Part shown: piece by piece, positions 35,044 through 44,624 of the stretch
Layout: each line of letters opens with the position of its first letter
How positions within the stretch are numbered: the first letter of the stretch is position 1
Translations under genes and position numbers: made by a program
Source of the DNA: JAFMPW01 sp041743085
Lineage (GTDB): Bacteria > Bacteroidota > Bacteroidia > Flavobacteriales > Flavobacteriaceae
Assembly: GCA_041743085.1 (NCBI GenBank)
Contig: JBGTNL010000038.1
Coordinates: 1 to 64,000 of the forward strand
Length of the DNA: 64,000 bases
Direction: 5' to 3'
The notes under the pieces: generated by a model
Told to the model about the DNA's origin: nothing
Seen by the model: the letters and a program-made list of their open reading frames with translations, nothing else
Database searches by the model: none

Positions 35044-35865
35044 ATGACCATAAATTCTAAGGGAAATTTAATTGATCTGTCCGTTCCTAAAATAATGGGC
35101 ATATTAAATCTTACCCCCGATTCTTTTTACGACGGCGGAAAATACAGGGTAAAAGATCCCATTCTGCAGCAAACCGAAAAAATGCTCACCGAGGGAGCAA
35201 CTTTTATCGATTTGGGTGGCTACAGTTCGCGTCCCGGAGCGACGAATGTCACCGAGAAAGAAGAATTAAAAAGGGTATTGCCGGTTGTGGAACTGCTGCT
35301 GAGCACTTTTCCGGGTATCCTTTTATCGGTAGATACTTTCAGAAGTTCCATAGCCAGAAAATGCCTGGAGCACGGGGCCGCACTTATCAACGATATTTCA
35401 GCAGGCGCGCTGGATATTCAAATGATGCCGACAATAGCGGAATACAAGGTCCCTTATATTATGATGCACATGCAGGGTACTCCCCAGAACATGCAATCCA
35501 AAACAGCTTATAAAGACCTTGTGGGTGAGGTACTTTATTATTTTTCCGAAAAGGTGGCTAACGCAAGATCGTATGGTATTAACGATATTATTATTGATCC
35601 CGGGATAGGTTTTGCAAAGAATATATCACAGAACTACGAGCTTTTGCAACACTTAGATCTATTTCAAACCTTTGAACTTCCTGTGCTCATAGGGGTGAGC
35701 AGAAAGTCCCTGATCTATAAAAAGCTGCAAACCGATGCCGGGCAAGCGCTTAATGGAACCACCGCGCTGCATATGTATTCCCTGACCAAAGGCGTACATA
35801 TTTTAAGGGTTCACGACGTAAAAGAGGCTATGGAATGTATTACATTGCTGCAAGAGCTAAGGTAG
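35044..35865 (+). CDS. folP: Dihydropteroate synthase
   Basis: 273 residues. The pterin-binding signature GILNLTPDSFYDGGKY, the second motif IDLGGYSSRPGA, then SVDTFRSSIA, INDISAG and DPGIGFAKN are all intact. It joins p-aminobenzoate and the pterin pyrophosphate in folate synthesis. It is followed after 57 bases by cdaA, and probably shares its transcript. Confidence 0.95.
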   Translation: MTINSKGNLIDLSVPKIMGILNLTPDSFYDGGKYRVKDPILQQTEKMLTEGATFIDLGGYSSRPGATNVTEKEELKRVLPVVELLLSTFPGILLSVDTFRSSIARKCLEHGAALINDISAGALDIQMMPTIAEYKVPYIMMHMQGTPQNMQSKTAYKDLVGEVLYYFSEKVANARSYGINDIIIDPGIGFAKNISQNYELLQHLDLFQTFELPVLIGVSRKSLIYKKLQTDAGQALNGTTALHMYSLTKGVHILRVHDVKEAMECITLLQELR

Positions 35866-35922
35866 GAAAAAGACTCATTTTTTCTTAACCTATTTTTTAT
35901 AATTTTACAAAAACGGCAGGGA

Positions 35923-36708
35923 TTGGACTTTTTAAACTTTCTGGAATTCGGAATTACGGATATTATAGACATTGTCCTTGTCGCTATTCTTCTCTACTAC
36001 ATCTATAAGCTTGTACGGGGCACTGTAGCTATCAATATATTTCTGGGGATCGTCTTCGTTTGGGCCTTTTGGAAACTCACGGAATTGTTAGACATGAAGA
36101 TGATCAGCAGTATGCTTGGCGGCTTTATGCAGGTGGGTCTTATTGCGCTCCTCATTGTTTTTCAACAAGAGATCAGAAAGTTTTTATTGATGATCGGCTC
36201 TACGAATTTTGCCAATAAACGAAATTTTGTAAAACATTTTAAATTTTTACGCCAGGAAGGGATCGTCTCACAACTCGATGTGGACAGCCTGCTATCGGCC
36301 TGCGATAAAATGGGAAAAAACAGAACAGGGGCCATCCTCGTCCTGAAGCGAAATAACCAATTGGATTTTGTGAAATCGTCCGGGGACGCCATGAACCTGG
36401 AAGTGAACCAACCCATTATTGAAAGCATTTTTTATAAAAATAGTCCCCTTCACGATGGTGCCGCGATCATAGAAGAAAATCATATTGTGGCTACAAGGGC
36501 CATCCTGCCGGTTTCCAAGGACAGGAACATGCCACAGCGCTTTGGCCTTCGCCATCGGGCAGCGGCCGGCATCACCGAACGTACGGATGCGGTTGCCCTG
36601 GTTGTAAGTGAAGAAACCGGACAGGTCTCTTACCTTAAAAATGGTGAATTTGTACTTTTCGATGACCTTACCGAACTGGCAGAAATAATTAAGGAAGACC
36701 TGCTGTGA
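35923..36708 (+). CDS. cdaA: Diadenylate cyclase CdaA
   Basis: 261 residues starting at a TTG (MDFLNFLEFGITDIIDIVLV), needed to keep the first of three membrane segments (about 13-30, 36-55, 60-80). A DAC domain follows with the catalytic motifs DGAAII (SPLHDGAAIIEEN) and RHR (RFGLRHRAAAG). It makes c-di-AMP from two ATP at the membrane. No glmM or cdaR gene is adjacent; the folP-cdaA order is usual in Bacteroidota. Confidence 0.93.
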   Translation: MDFLNFLEFGITDIIDIVLVAILLYYIYKLVRGTVAINIFLGIVFVWAFWKLTELLDMKMISSMLGGFMQVGLIALLIVFQQEIRKFLLMIGSTNFANKRNFVKHFKFLRQEGIVSQLDVDSLLSACDKMGKNRTGAILVLKRNNQLDFVKSSGDAMNLEVNQPIIESIFYKNSPLHDGAAIIEENHIVATRAILPVSKDRNMPQRFGLRHRAAAGITERTDAVALVVSEETGQVSYLKNGEFVLFDDLTELAEIIKEDLL

Positions 36709-36785
36709 TTCTACATCATACTGTTTGCCACCGGATCCCTGACTATGGAGGATATTAGACCACAATGAATTACACAGAGCATCTC

Positions 36786-38552
36786 TTAAGCGACCTCTTC
36801 GGCAAGGAACTGCGCCTCATATAACTTGCTGTAGTAACCGCCTTTTTTAAGAAGGTTTTTGTGGGTGCCCATCTCTACAATACGCCCCGCGTCCATCACC
36901 AGTATCTTATCCGCTTTTTTGATTGTGGCCAACCTGTGGGCAATAATGATAGACGTTCTGCCTTCGGTTATCCTGAGAGTTGCCTTTTGAATTAGTTGTT
37001 CCGAATAGGTATCCACGGATGAAGTAGCTTCATCCAGTACCAGAATGCTTGGGTTACTCACATAAGCCCTCAAAAAGGCAATAAGCTGACGTTGCCCGCT
37101 TGATAACATAGTGCCCCGCTCTTTCACATTGTAGCGATAGCCTCCGGGCAGACTGCGGATAAATTTGTGTACCCCGATCTGTCTTGCGGCATTTTCAATG
37201 GCTTCAATCGTCACCGTAGTGTCTTTAAGCGAAATATTATTGGCAATGGTGTCGGCAAACAGAAAAACATCCTGAAGCACCACCGCAATATTTTTTCGCA
37301 ATGAGGCCAGCCTATAATCCTTGATATCAATTCCGTCCACTTCAATGGTTCCCGAATTGATCTCGTAAAAGCGGTTTAATAAATTGATGATCGTTGATTT
37401 TCCCGCCCCGGTTGCTCCCACGATTGCCACGGTCTCGCCTGCTTTCACATCGAACGAAATGCCGTGCAATACTTCTTCATCTTTCAGATAGCCAAAATGT
37501 ACATTCTTAAACGCAATATCACCCTTAACATCTTCCTTCACCACCGTACCCAGATCCGCAATATGGCTTTCGGTATCCAATATTTTAAATACCCTGTTTG
37601 CCGCCACCATTCCCATCTGGAGCGTATTGAACTTATCGGCAATTTGGCGCAGGGGCTGAAATAACATTCCGGAAAGTAAGATGAAGGCGAAAATGGTTCC
37701 GTATTCGTCTACCCCCAGATTGGTTACATTCTGAAGTCCGCCGTACCAGACGATCAGCCCTACCGTTATGGAGGAAACAATATCCGCAATGGGAAAAAAG
37801 AAAGAGTTGTACCAGACCGTTTTCAACCAGGCATTCTGATGTTTTTCATTGATCACCCTGAATTTTTTACTTTCAATCTGCTCCCGGGTGAACAGCTGCA
37901 CGATCTTCATACCTGTGATGCGTTCCTGCACAAAGGAATTAAGGTTGGAGACTTGCGCCCTTACATCTATAAAGGCCCTTTTCATAGCCTTTTGGAATAC
38001 CCGGGTAGCATAAAGGATCAGCGGAAGCACCACAAACACGATCAGTGCCAGCTTCCAATTCAGGATCAGCATCACCACCGCCACAACCATCATTTTCAAA
38101 AGATCGGCAACTATAACAAAAAACCCCTGGCTAAAGATCTCGCCTATCCGCTGCATATCTGCCACGGCCCTGGTCACCAAAACCCCAATGGAGGAAGTAT
38201 CGAAGTATTGTTTTTTAAAACTGATCATTCGTTGGAAAAGTTTTATACGGATATCCTTTATAACCGACTCTCCCAACCAGTTGGCGTAGTAGTTGAAGCC
38301 AAGCTGGCTGAGTACTTGCCCCAGCAATACACCTGCCATAGCGATGGTAAGGAAAAGGAGTTTGTCCTGATCGCTTTTCCTTATTGCCTCATCTACGATA
38401 TCACCAACGATCAGGGGGGAGAGCACAGCAAAACCGGATAACAGGATAGCCGCAACCGCGACCCCGCAAAAGGTAGGCCAGTATGGCTTTGTATGGGCCA
38501 TTAACCTCCTGAACAAACTATAATCAAAAGCTTTTCCGGTTTCCTTATCCAT
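36786..38552 (-). CDS. MsbA-like ABC exporter (membrane and ATPase fused)
   Basis: 588 residues. Six membrane segments in the first 320 residues (exporter fold), then a nucleotide-binding domain with Walker A GATGAGKST, signature LSSGQRQL, Walker B ILVLDEATSSVD and H-loop IIIAHRLATI. The signature has Ser-Ser-Gly-Gln rather than LSGGQ, a modest change that should still function. It is a homodimeric exporter of lipids or drugs; the substrate cannot be fixed. The start overlaps the truA stop by 8 bases. Confidence 0.92.
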   Translation of the reverse strand: MDKETGKAFDYSLFRRLMAHTKPYWPTFCGVAVAAILLSGFAVLSPLIVGDIVDEAIRKSDQDKLLFLTIAMAGVLLGQVLSQLGFNYYANWLGESVIKDIRIKLFQRMISFKKQYFDTSSIGVLVTRAVADMQRIGEIFSQGFFVIVADLLKMMVVAVVMLILNWKLALIVFVVLPLILYATRVFQKAMKRAFIDVRAQVSNLNSFVQERITGMKIVQLFTREQIESKKFRVINEKHQNAWLKTVWYNSFFFPIADIVSSITVGLIVWYGGLQNVTNLGVDEYGTIFAFILLSGMLFQPLRQIADKFNTLQMGMVAANRVFKILDTESHIADLGTVVKEDVKGDIAFKNVHFGYLKDEEVLHGISFDVKAGETVAIVGATGAGKSTIINLLNRFYEINSGTIEVDGIDIKDYRLASLRKNIAVVLQDVFLFADTIANNISLKDTTVTIEAIENAARQIGVHKFIRSLPGGYRYNVKERGTMLSSGQRQLIAFLRAYVSNPSILVLDEATSSVDTYSEQLIQKATLRITEGRTSIIIAHRLATIKKADKILVMDAGRIVEMGTHKNLLKKGGYYSKLYEAQFLAEEVA

Positions 38553-39297
38553 CGACCTTCAGGATGTTGATTGGGTATGTAATTTCGGTCAAATATAATC
38601 CTTTTGCGGGTACAGAAGCGCCTGCCCTGCTCCGATCCTTGCTTTTTATAATTGTCTTAACATCTCTCAAAGCAATTCTGCCCCGGCCAACTTCCAGAAG
38701 TGTACCCACAATGGCCCGCACCATATTGCGAAGGAAGCGATCTGCAGTAATGGTAAAAACCAGTTTATGATCATCTTTAGTCCACTCTGCCTTTATGAGA
38801 TGACACAGGTATGTCTTTACATCAGTCTTCAACTTTGAAAAACACTCAAAATCCTCGAATTGCAGCAGTACGGCAGCAGCCTTATTCATTGCCGCAATAT
38901 CAAGGGGCTGCCTTACGTAATGTGCCGTATCCTTAAAAAAGGGATCCTTTTCCCGGACAATCCAATATTCATAGCTGCGTTCCAAAGCATCAAAGCGTGC
39001 ATGGGCATCCGGAGAAACCTCCTGGAATTGTTGCATCGCAATATCCGCTGGCAGCAACGAATTGAGTCGGGCAATGACAGCCGGTTCATCCAATATCCTA
39101 TCAATATCAAAATGAGCAACCATTTTTTTAGCATGTACCCCCGCATCCGTTCTCCCTGCCCCTACCAGGGAAATCCGCTGTCCGAGAATAGTGGAAAACA
39201 CTTCTTCCATAAGCTGCTGTACCGACACGGCATTAGGCTGACTTTGCCATCCGTGGTAAGCCGTACCGAAGTACGAAAATGTGATGAAATATCTCAA
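38545..39297 (-). CDS. truA: tRNA pseudouridine synthase A
   Basis: 250 residues. The catalytic Asp51 lies in GAGRTDAGVHA; the N-terminus RYFITFSYFGTAYHGWQSQP and the later DRFLRNMVRAIVGTLLEVG are typical. It modifies positions 38-40 of the anticodon arm. It is encoded upstream of, and overlapping, the ABC exporter. Confidence 0.95.
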   Translation of the reverse strand: MRYFITFSYFGTAYHGWQSQPNAVSVQQLMEEVFSTILGQRISLVGAGRTDAGVHAKKMVAHFDIDRILDEPAVIARLNSLLPADIAMQQFQEVSPDAHARFDALERSYEYWIVREKDPFFKDTAHYVRQPLDIAAMNKAAAVLLQFEDFECFSKLKTDVKTYLCHLIKAEWTKDDHKLVFTITADRFLRNMVRAIVGTLLEVGRGRIALRDVKTIIKSKDRSRAGASVPAKGLYLTEITYPINILKVDG

Positions 39298-39395
39298 GGG
39301 AATGTAGTGGGTTTGTTCTCAGCAAAGATAGGGAAGTGCAGCATACGGCAATGACAGAATTGTACTTTTGAAATCCTAATCCTTAACTTTGTTCC

Positions 39396-39881
39396 ATGAC
39401 CAAAATCCTCCTCCTCTCCGACACCCACGGCCATATGGACGATACCATTCTAAAATATGCCAGACAAGCAGATGAGATCTGGCATGCCGGGGATATTGGA
39501 AAGCCAGGCGTCACCGATGCGCTCCGGGCGATAAAGCCGCTTCGGGGCGTATACGGAAACATTGACGATCATGAAATTCAAAAAGAATTTCCACTGGACA
39601 ATCGGTTTCTATGCGAAGGAGTAGATGTGTGGATCACGCACATCGGGGGTTATCCCAATAAGTATAATTTCAGGATCAAGGAAGAAATTAAGGTGAGTCC
39701 ACCTAAACTCTTTATAAGCGGCCATTCCCATATTTTAAAGGTGATGTGGGATAAAAAACTAAACCTGCTGCATATGAACCCGGGTGCCTGCGGCAGATAC
39801 GGGATGCACCAGGTACGGACCATGTTGCGGTTTGTAATTGACGATGAGGAAATAAAAGATCTGGAAATTGTGGAATTGTGA
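39396..39881 (+). CDS. YfcE/MJ0936-type metallophosphoesterase
   Basis: 161 residues. All metal-site motifs are present: LLLSDTHGHMDD, HAGDIGKPG, GNIDDHE, THIGGYP and SGHSHILKV. Small enzymes of this type hydrolyse phosphodiesters; the natural substrate is unknown. It diverges from truA. Confidence 0.9.
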   Translation: MTKILLLSDTHGHMDDTILKYARQADEIWHAGDIGKPGVTDALRAIKPLRGVYGNIDDHEIQKEFPLDNRFLCEGVDVWITHIGGYPNKYNFRIKEEIKVSPPKLFISGHSHILKVMWDKKLNLLHMNPGACGRYGMHQVRTMLRFVIDDEEIKDLEIVEL

Positions 39882-39955
39882 AGCGTTAGGGATTGAGGTA
39901 TTGTCGGAGCTCTTTTGCGCAGGCAAAAAGCGACTACCGAAAGCCCGGTCCCCCT

Positions 39956-39998
39956 GTCATTGCGAGCAGTGAAGCAGAGAAGCAATGACGGGGGAGAG
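39956..39998 (+). repeat. Short inverted repeat G, copy 1 (TCATTGC-type)
   Basis: CTGTCATTGCGAGCAGTGAA followed by GCAGAGAAGCAATGACGG. The arms TCATTGC and GCAATGA form a hairpin. Related units occur at 44099-44176 and 44966-45003. This TCATTGCGAG/GAAGCAATGA unit type is widespread in bacterial genomes. Confidence 0.65.
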
Positions 39999-40023
39999 GA
40001 AACGCCCAAAAGATACCTGTAGT

Positions 40024-40066
40024 AATGCAAAAACCCCGAAGCAGAGACGAGCTCACTTCGGGGTTA
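40024..40066 (-). terminator. Terminator of the DUF4293 gene
   Basis: On the minus strand AACCCCGAAG and CTTCGGGGTT make a 10-bp stem followed by TTTTTGC, about 30 bases after the gene stop. Confidence 0.7.
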
Positions 40067-40093
40067 CGCACCAATACTACCAAGATGTTTGGT

Positions 40094-40504
40094 TCAACGC
40101 AGACGGTCCACAGATTTTACGAGATCTTCATCCTTCTTTATAGCCCTGTTGGCCAGGACCAAAAAAACGATAGAAAATACAGGAATCAGCATCCCAATAC
40201 CCTTCTCCAAGACCAAAGTCTCTCCGGATAAGTTTAGGGACCGGTAAACGAAAAATCCCAGCAAAAAAAGATTTAATATCATGTTCAATCTGTTCGCCAC
40301 AAATTGATTTTGCCTGTTCTTAAAAAGTACAATTGCCATAATTGCCAGGACGGCCACGACATAAAATGCTGCGGAAACCCATATTTCATTGCTGGCGAAA
40401 ATCGCATTCCCGTCCGCATCCGACCACAGGTACAGCCAAAAGGGCAGTACTCCTGAGAGCAGGGCCACTATGAGCAGATAAACGGTCTGTATTCTTTGAA
40501 TCAT
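40094..40504 (-). CDS. DUF4293 family membrane protein
   Basis: 136 residues with four membrane segments. It opens MIQRIQTVYLLIVALLSGVL, the family signature. Function unknown. It is regularly found divergent from rho in Bacteroidota, as here, with a 278-base gap that must contain both promoters and the rho leader. Confidence 0.9.
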   Translation of the reverse strand: MIQRIQTVYLLIVALLSGVLPFWLYLWSDADGNAIFASNEIWVSAAFYVVAVLAIMAIVLFKNRQNQFVANRLNMILNLFLLGFFVYRSLNLSGETLVLEKGIGMLIPVFSIVFLVLANRAIKKDEDLVKSVDRLR

Positions 40505-40782
40505 TTGTCGCGCTACTTTCGAAGGGCAAAAATACGGGTCTTTTTAAAATACTACATCAAAACACCAAAAAAAATAGCGGTTGTAAAGAGAATTCTCACG
40601 ACACATTAGAGGTATCCGTCAAATTATTGGGGCAGAACAACCATTTTGTAGAAAATAATTTGTATTATTGCCACGTTATTAGATGTAGCACTTACCAAAA
40701 GGGATTTCATTCCCGCGTAATACCCAAATAACAATACACTTCATATTCTATTTAGAAATACGTATAACTTATTAATTACTCA

Positions 40783-42366
40783 ATGTTTGAGATTTCAGAT
40801 TTAAAAGCCAAGAAGCTTCCGGAACTTCAGGAAATTGCAAAAGGCTTAAATGTACCAAAGTACAAAACACTAAAAAAACTGGATTTGGTCTATCAGATCC
40901 TTGATTTTCAGGCCAGTAACCCGACAGTAGTGCATGCGACCGCCGAGATGCCGGAAGAAAAGCAGCAACGCGGTTCCGACAGGGAAAGGGCAAGCCGTCC
41001 GAAAAAGTCCGAAAAGCCGAAGGCAAGCAATAAAAGCAGAAAGGATGATACCGAAAGAGGAGCATCAACCACTGCCACTGAGGTTAAGGAGGACAGCGGG
41101 CAGCAACAGGGGAATCAACAAAAAAATAATTCCCAGCACAAGACACAGAGTTCTAAAAAGACCCATCATCATAAGAACAACGGGCAGGACAAAAAGAACA
41201 GCAACTTTGATAAAGACCTGCGAAATAAATACAAGCAACCCGAGTTTGAGTTCGACAGTATCATCGAGAGTGAAGGGGTGTTGGATATTATGCAGGATGG
41301 ATATGGCTTTCTGCGTTCCTCCGATTACAACTACCTTTCTTCGCCAGATGACATTTATGTTTCACAATCGCAAATTCGTTTGTTTGGGCTGAAAACCGGG
41401 GATACGGTCCTTGGAAATGTACGTCCGCCCAAGGAGGGGGAAAAGTATTTCCCATTAATTAAAGTAAACAAGATCAACGGACTGGATCCCCAGGTAGTCA
41501 GGGACAGGGTATCCTTCGATCATCTTACACCATTATTCCCCAAAGAAAAATTTAAACTGGCGGAACGCCAGAGCAATATCTCTACAAGGATCATGGATCT
41601 CTTCTCTCCTATTGGAAAGGGGCAGCGTGGGATGATCGTTTCGCAACCAAAGACGGGTAAGACCATGTTGCTGAAGGACATTGCCAATGCTATCGCGGCC
41701 AATCACCCGGAGGTCTATCAGATCATTTTATTGATCGATGAGCGCCCTGAAGAAGTGACGGACATGCAACGTAATGTTCGCGGAGAGGTTGTTGCTTCTA
41801 CCTTTGATAAGGAGGCGACGGAACACGTACGGGTGGCCAATATAGTTCTGGAAAAGGCCAAAAGGCTTGTAGAATGCGGACATGACGTGGTGATCCTGCT
41901 TGATTCCATTACGCGTTTGGCGCGAGCCTATAATACGGTGCAACCTGCCTCGGGTAAAGTATTGAGCGGCGGTGTTGATGCCAATGCCCTGCATAAACCG
42001 AAACGCTTTTTTGGTGCGGCCCGGAATATTGAAAATGGCGGTTCCTTATCGATCATTGCTACGGCATTGACCGATACCGGTTCTAAAATGGACGAGGTGA
42101 TCTTTGAAGAATTCAAGGGAACGGGTAATATGGAATTGCAACTGGACAGGCGTATCAGTAACCGTAGAATATTCCCTGCAATAGATCTTATTTCTTCCTC
42201 TACTCGTAGAGATGATCTGCTTCTGGATGACAATACTATTCAGCGAATGTGGATCATGCGCAAGTATCTTGCAGACATGAAACCGGTGGAAGCAATGGAA
42301 TTTATGGAGCAACGTATAAAGCAAACCAAAAACAACGAAGAGTTTTTGCTTACCATGAACAATTAG
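40783..42366 (+). CDS. rho: Transcription termination factor Rho
   Basis: 527 residues. An N-terminal SAP-like Rho_N domain (DLKAKKLPELQEIAKGLNVP) is followed by a low-complexity, charged insert (about residues 50-145, rich in Lys, Gln, Asn, Ser) typical of Bacteroidota Rho. Then come the cold-shock-like RNA-binding domain (VLDIMQDGYGFLRSSDYNYL) and the hexameric ATPase (Walker A VSQPKTGKTMLLKD, Walker B HDVVILLDSITRLARAY). A hairpin terminator lies 22 bases after the stop. Confidence 0.97.
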   Translation: MFEISDLKAKKLPELQEIAKGLNVPKYKTLKKLDLVYQILDFQASNPTVVHATAEMPEEKQQRGSDRERASRPKKSEKPKASNKSRKDDTERGASTTATEVKEDSGQQQGNQQKNNSQHKTQSSKKTHHHKNNGQDKKNSNFDKDLRNKYKQPEFEFDSIIESEGVLDIMQDGYGFLRSSDYNYLSSPDDIYVSQSQIRLFGLKTGDTVLGNVRPPKEGEKYFPLIKVNKINGLDPQVVRDRVSFDHLTPLFPKEKFKLAERQSNISTRIMDLFSPIGKGQRGMIVSQPKTGKTMLLKDIANAIAANHPEVYQIILLIDERPEEVTDMQRNVRGEVVASTFDKEATEHVRVANIVLEKAKRLVECGHDVVILLDSITRLARAYNTVQPASGKVLSGGVDANALHKPKRFFGAARNIENGGSLSIIATALTDTGSKMDEVIFEEFKGTGNMELQLDRRISNRRIFPAIDLISSSTRRDDLLLDDNTIQRMWIMRKYLADMKPVEAMEFMEQRIKQTKNNEEFLLTMNN

Positions 42367-42388
42367 TAAGAGTTAATAATCTATATAG

Positions 42389-42423
42389 AAATCCCAAAGA
42401 CAGCTGTTTTTGGGATTTTTTAT
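42389..42423 (+). terminator. Rho-independent terminator after rho
   Basis: AATCCCAAA and TTTGGGATT form the stem around a short CAGCTG-containing loop, followed by a T run. Confidence 0.75.
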
Positions 42424-42557
42424 TTGTGTACAATAGAACGAATAGACACCTTAAGTAATACAATTAATAATAATAAGTACTATTTTTAGTAGCAGAAAAG
42501 CTGTTCCCCCGTACATTAAAATACATAAATTACAACAACTTTTAAAAACTACGGATC

Positions 42558-43283
42558 ATGAAACACACAAAAAGAGCACTTGCAACAGTAGTATTCAGCT
42601 TTCTAATCCTCAGCAGTTTCATCTATTGCGAGGAGAAAAAAAAGGAACAGGAGGGGGATGATAACCCAAAAGAGGAGGAGGTAGTTGATCCGCCCCGACA
42701 GATTGTTTCACTCGAACAAGCAAAAGAAACCTATAATAACTATACTGATCGTCGTGTAGGCCTTATTGAAGAAAGCGAACGGCCGAAGGAGGACGGGTCA
42801 AAATTTGAAGTCACGCGATACACCTATTACGACTACGAAACCATAAAGCAATATATGGCTTATATAGAGCAGGAAGCCAGGCGGGCTAATGTAAAAATAT
42901 CATCCCTGCGCTTTTATTTTTCCAATTACCCGGACTCAACTTCTTTTGCGAGCGGCAGGAAGGTGCCACATCCGCGACAAAATTCCATCTTCTTAATTCC
43001 GGCTACCGAAAATGAAGGCCTTGAGTATCCATTTTTCATAGAAGAAAAGGAAGAGGGTAAATGGGAATCTGTTCTGCTCACCGGGCAACTGGATCTTTTG
43101 GCAGATCAAATGGACAAGGAAAAAGGAATGGGACTCAACTCAGAAGGGAGAACAAAAGCTTATGCCGGTTTTATCCCAGCCACAGAATCGCCAAACGTCT
43201 ACATGTCGATGCCGAATTTCAGCCATCACCAAAAAAGCCTGATCCTGAACGAAGGTAGTTCTGCGCCTCCGCCGAACAACTAG
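42558..43283 (+). CDS. Exported hypothetical protein, possibly lipoprotein
   Basis: 241 residues. The signal AVVFSFLILSSFIYCEEKKK could be a lipoprotein signal with Cys at the end of SSFIYC, though Tyr before Cys is unusual. A very acidic linker (EGDDNPKEEEVVDPP) follows, as often in surface-exposed Flavobacteria lipoproteins. The rest (YTYYDYETIKQYMAYIEQEA, LRFYFSNYPDS, HPRQNSIFLIPATE) gives no named domain. It lies upstream of a membrane protein gene with 31 bases between, likely an operon. Confidence 0.75.
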   Translation: MKHTKRALATVVFSFLILSSFIYCEEKKKEQEGDDNPKEEEVVDPPRQIVSLEQAKETYNNYTDRRVGLIEESERPKEDGSKFEVTRYTYYDYETIKQYMAYIEQEARRANVKISSLRFYFSNYPDSTSFASGRKVPHPRQNSIFLIPATENEGLEYPFFIEEKEEGKWESVLLTGQLDLLADQMDKEKGMGLNSEGRTKAYAGFIPATESPNVYMSMPNFSHHQKSLILNEGSSAPPPNN

Positions 43284-43314
43284 CAGAAGAGATAATCAGT
43301 GCCGAACGATACCA

Positions 43315-44019
43315 ATGGATCTGGAATTTTTAGATACTACTTTAGAGTACTCTTTTTTGCCTCTTTACGGCATCGTAATAATTTTGGCAATTTGGCGATA
43401 TCCAAGATATTTTGATACTCCATTGCGTTATTTTCCAATTCTTTTGGCATATACTTTTCTAAATGAAGTTTTGGGTTGGTTTATTAAACATTATGATGAC
43501 ATCAGTCTAATCCTTGTAGAGTTTTTCCGAAACAATAATTGGTTAATCTTCAATATTTATAATATTATTTATTTTTTGTATTTCTTCTATGTCTTTTGGA
43601 AATACATACGCCGCAAAAAATTTAAAAACTTTATTGTACTAGCAAGTATCATTTTCTTAATAATGACTATTCTTAATCCTTTTTACCAAAGTTTTATGGT
43701 TGAAACGCAATTGTATGCTTATATAACGGGCGCTTTACTTCTTATTTCCATCATGCTTCTGTACTTTCTTGATTTGCATTCTGAGTACGGCTTCTGGTTT
43801 CTCAGACGGGACCTTTTGTCCTGGGCTGGAATGGGGATGATTATTTTTTATACGGGCTACATCCCGATAAAAATACTAAGGTATTATGAGGCAACTGAAG
43901 GATTTAACGGAGAGCCATATGTCCGAAGAATACATCTTTTACTGATCCTAATGATGTACGGGTGTATCGCGGTAGGCTTTTTAAAAATGCGAAGACGGCG
44001 ATCCAGCATAGATTTATGA
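43315..44019 (+). CDS. Polytopic membrane protein, unknown function
   Basis: 234 residues with about seven membrane segments (near 14-28, 37-55, 68-95, 105-122, 130-150, 165-185 and 205-223) and a basic tail KMRRRRSSIDL. Aromatic-rich helices (FNIYNIIYFLYFFYVFWKYI). No motif of a known enzyme or transporter. The pairing with the upstream exported protein suggests a common envelope role. Confidence 0.75.
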   Translation: MDLEFLDTTLEYSFLPLYGIVIILAIWRYPRYFDTPLRYFPILLAYTFLNEVLGWFIKHYDDISLILVEFFRNNNWLIFNIYNIIYFLYFFYVFWKYIRRKKFKNFIVLASIIFLIMTILNPFYQSFMVETQLYAYITGALLLISIMLLYFLDLHSEYGFWFLRRDLLSWAGMGMIIFYTGYIPIKILRYYEATEGFNGEPYVRRIHLLLILMMYGCIAVGFLKMRRRRSSIDL

Positions 44020-44066
44020 TGCTATGAAACCGCTACGGCACAAAATAATTTTTAAAGAGTTCGACT

Positions 44067-44205
44067 AAAAAAAAGAGGGATCAAAACGTTAATTGCCTAC
44101 GTCATTACGAACGCAGTGAAGTAATCTGTGGAATACTGACCTAATTTAAAAGAGTGCTTCGTTCCTCGCAATGACGAAGAAAAGACGTTTTGAGCCCTCT
44201 TTTTT
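44067..44205 (+). terminator. Large nested hairpin: terminator arms enclosing repeat G
   Basis: Outer arms AAAAAAGAGGG...TCAAAACGT and ACGTTTTGAGCCCTCTTTTTT pair over about 20 bases and end in a T run, as in a bidirectional terminator. The loop holds a complete repeat G unit (44099-44176), CGTCATTACGAACGCAGTGA to CTTCGTTCCTCGCAATGACG, itself an inverted repeat. Confidence 0.65.
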
Positions 44206-44272
44206 GCAATCGGTCCGTACGATGAATTATAATGGTTCTATTATTTGATTGTTCCGGATTTCCCGAAACGGA

Positions 44273-44302
44273 AAAGAGGCGTATAAATTTATACGCCTCT
44301 TT
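44273..44302 (-). terminator. Hairpin terminator after rpsT
   Basis: AAAGAGGCGTATAA and TTATACGCCTCTTT form a near-perfect palindrome with A/T tracts on both sides, 25 bases after the rpsT stop. Confidence 0.75.
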
Positions 44303-44326
44303 CAACACTATTGTAGGCCTACCTTT

Positions 44327-44578
44327 CTATAAAGCAGCAACATGCTTCGTTAACTTACTCTTCAGATTGGCCGCTTTATTGTCGTGAATAATATTGCGCT
44401 TCGCCAATTTATCTATCATGCTTATCACAGCCGGGAGCAGGGCTTCGGCTTCCTTTTTGGTCGTTTCTCCCCGCAGCTTCTTTATCGCATTCCGCGTTGT
44501 TTTGTGCTGATACCTGTTTCGAAGGCGCACCGTTTCGTTTCTTCTGATTCTTTTTAAAGCCGACTTATGATTTGCCAT
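44327..44578 (-). CDS. rpsT: 30S ribosomal protein S20
   Basis: 83 residues: MANHKSALKRIRRNETVRLR at the start, then KTTRNAIKKL and a Lys-rich C-terminus. Matches S20 in length and pattern. The two tRNA-Glu genes lie just upstream on the same strand, so readthrough from the tRNA transcript is possible. Confidence 0.96.
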   Translation of the reverse strand: MANHKSALKRIRRNETVRLRNRYQHKTTRNAIKKLRGETTKKEAEALLPAVISMIDKLAKRNIIHDNKAANLKSKLTKHVAAL

Positions 44579-44624
44579 TTTTCCTAATTGTTATATTTTA
44601 ATTTGCCCTAGGGACCCATTTTAG

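Noticed and set aside
37839..38441. A 200-codon plus-strand ORF antisense to the ABC exporter
   Set aside because: His- and Asn-rich antisense product of a transporter membrane domain whose own frame is complete.
38860..39354. A 164-codon plus-strand ORF opposite truA
   Set aside because: truA is complete with its catalytic Asp; the antisense product has no domain.
40025..40231. Plus-strand ORF of 68 codons across the DUF4293 3' end
   Set aside because: It runs through a terminator hairpin and antisense to DUF4293.
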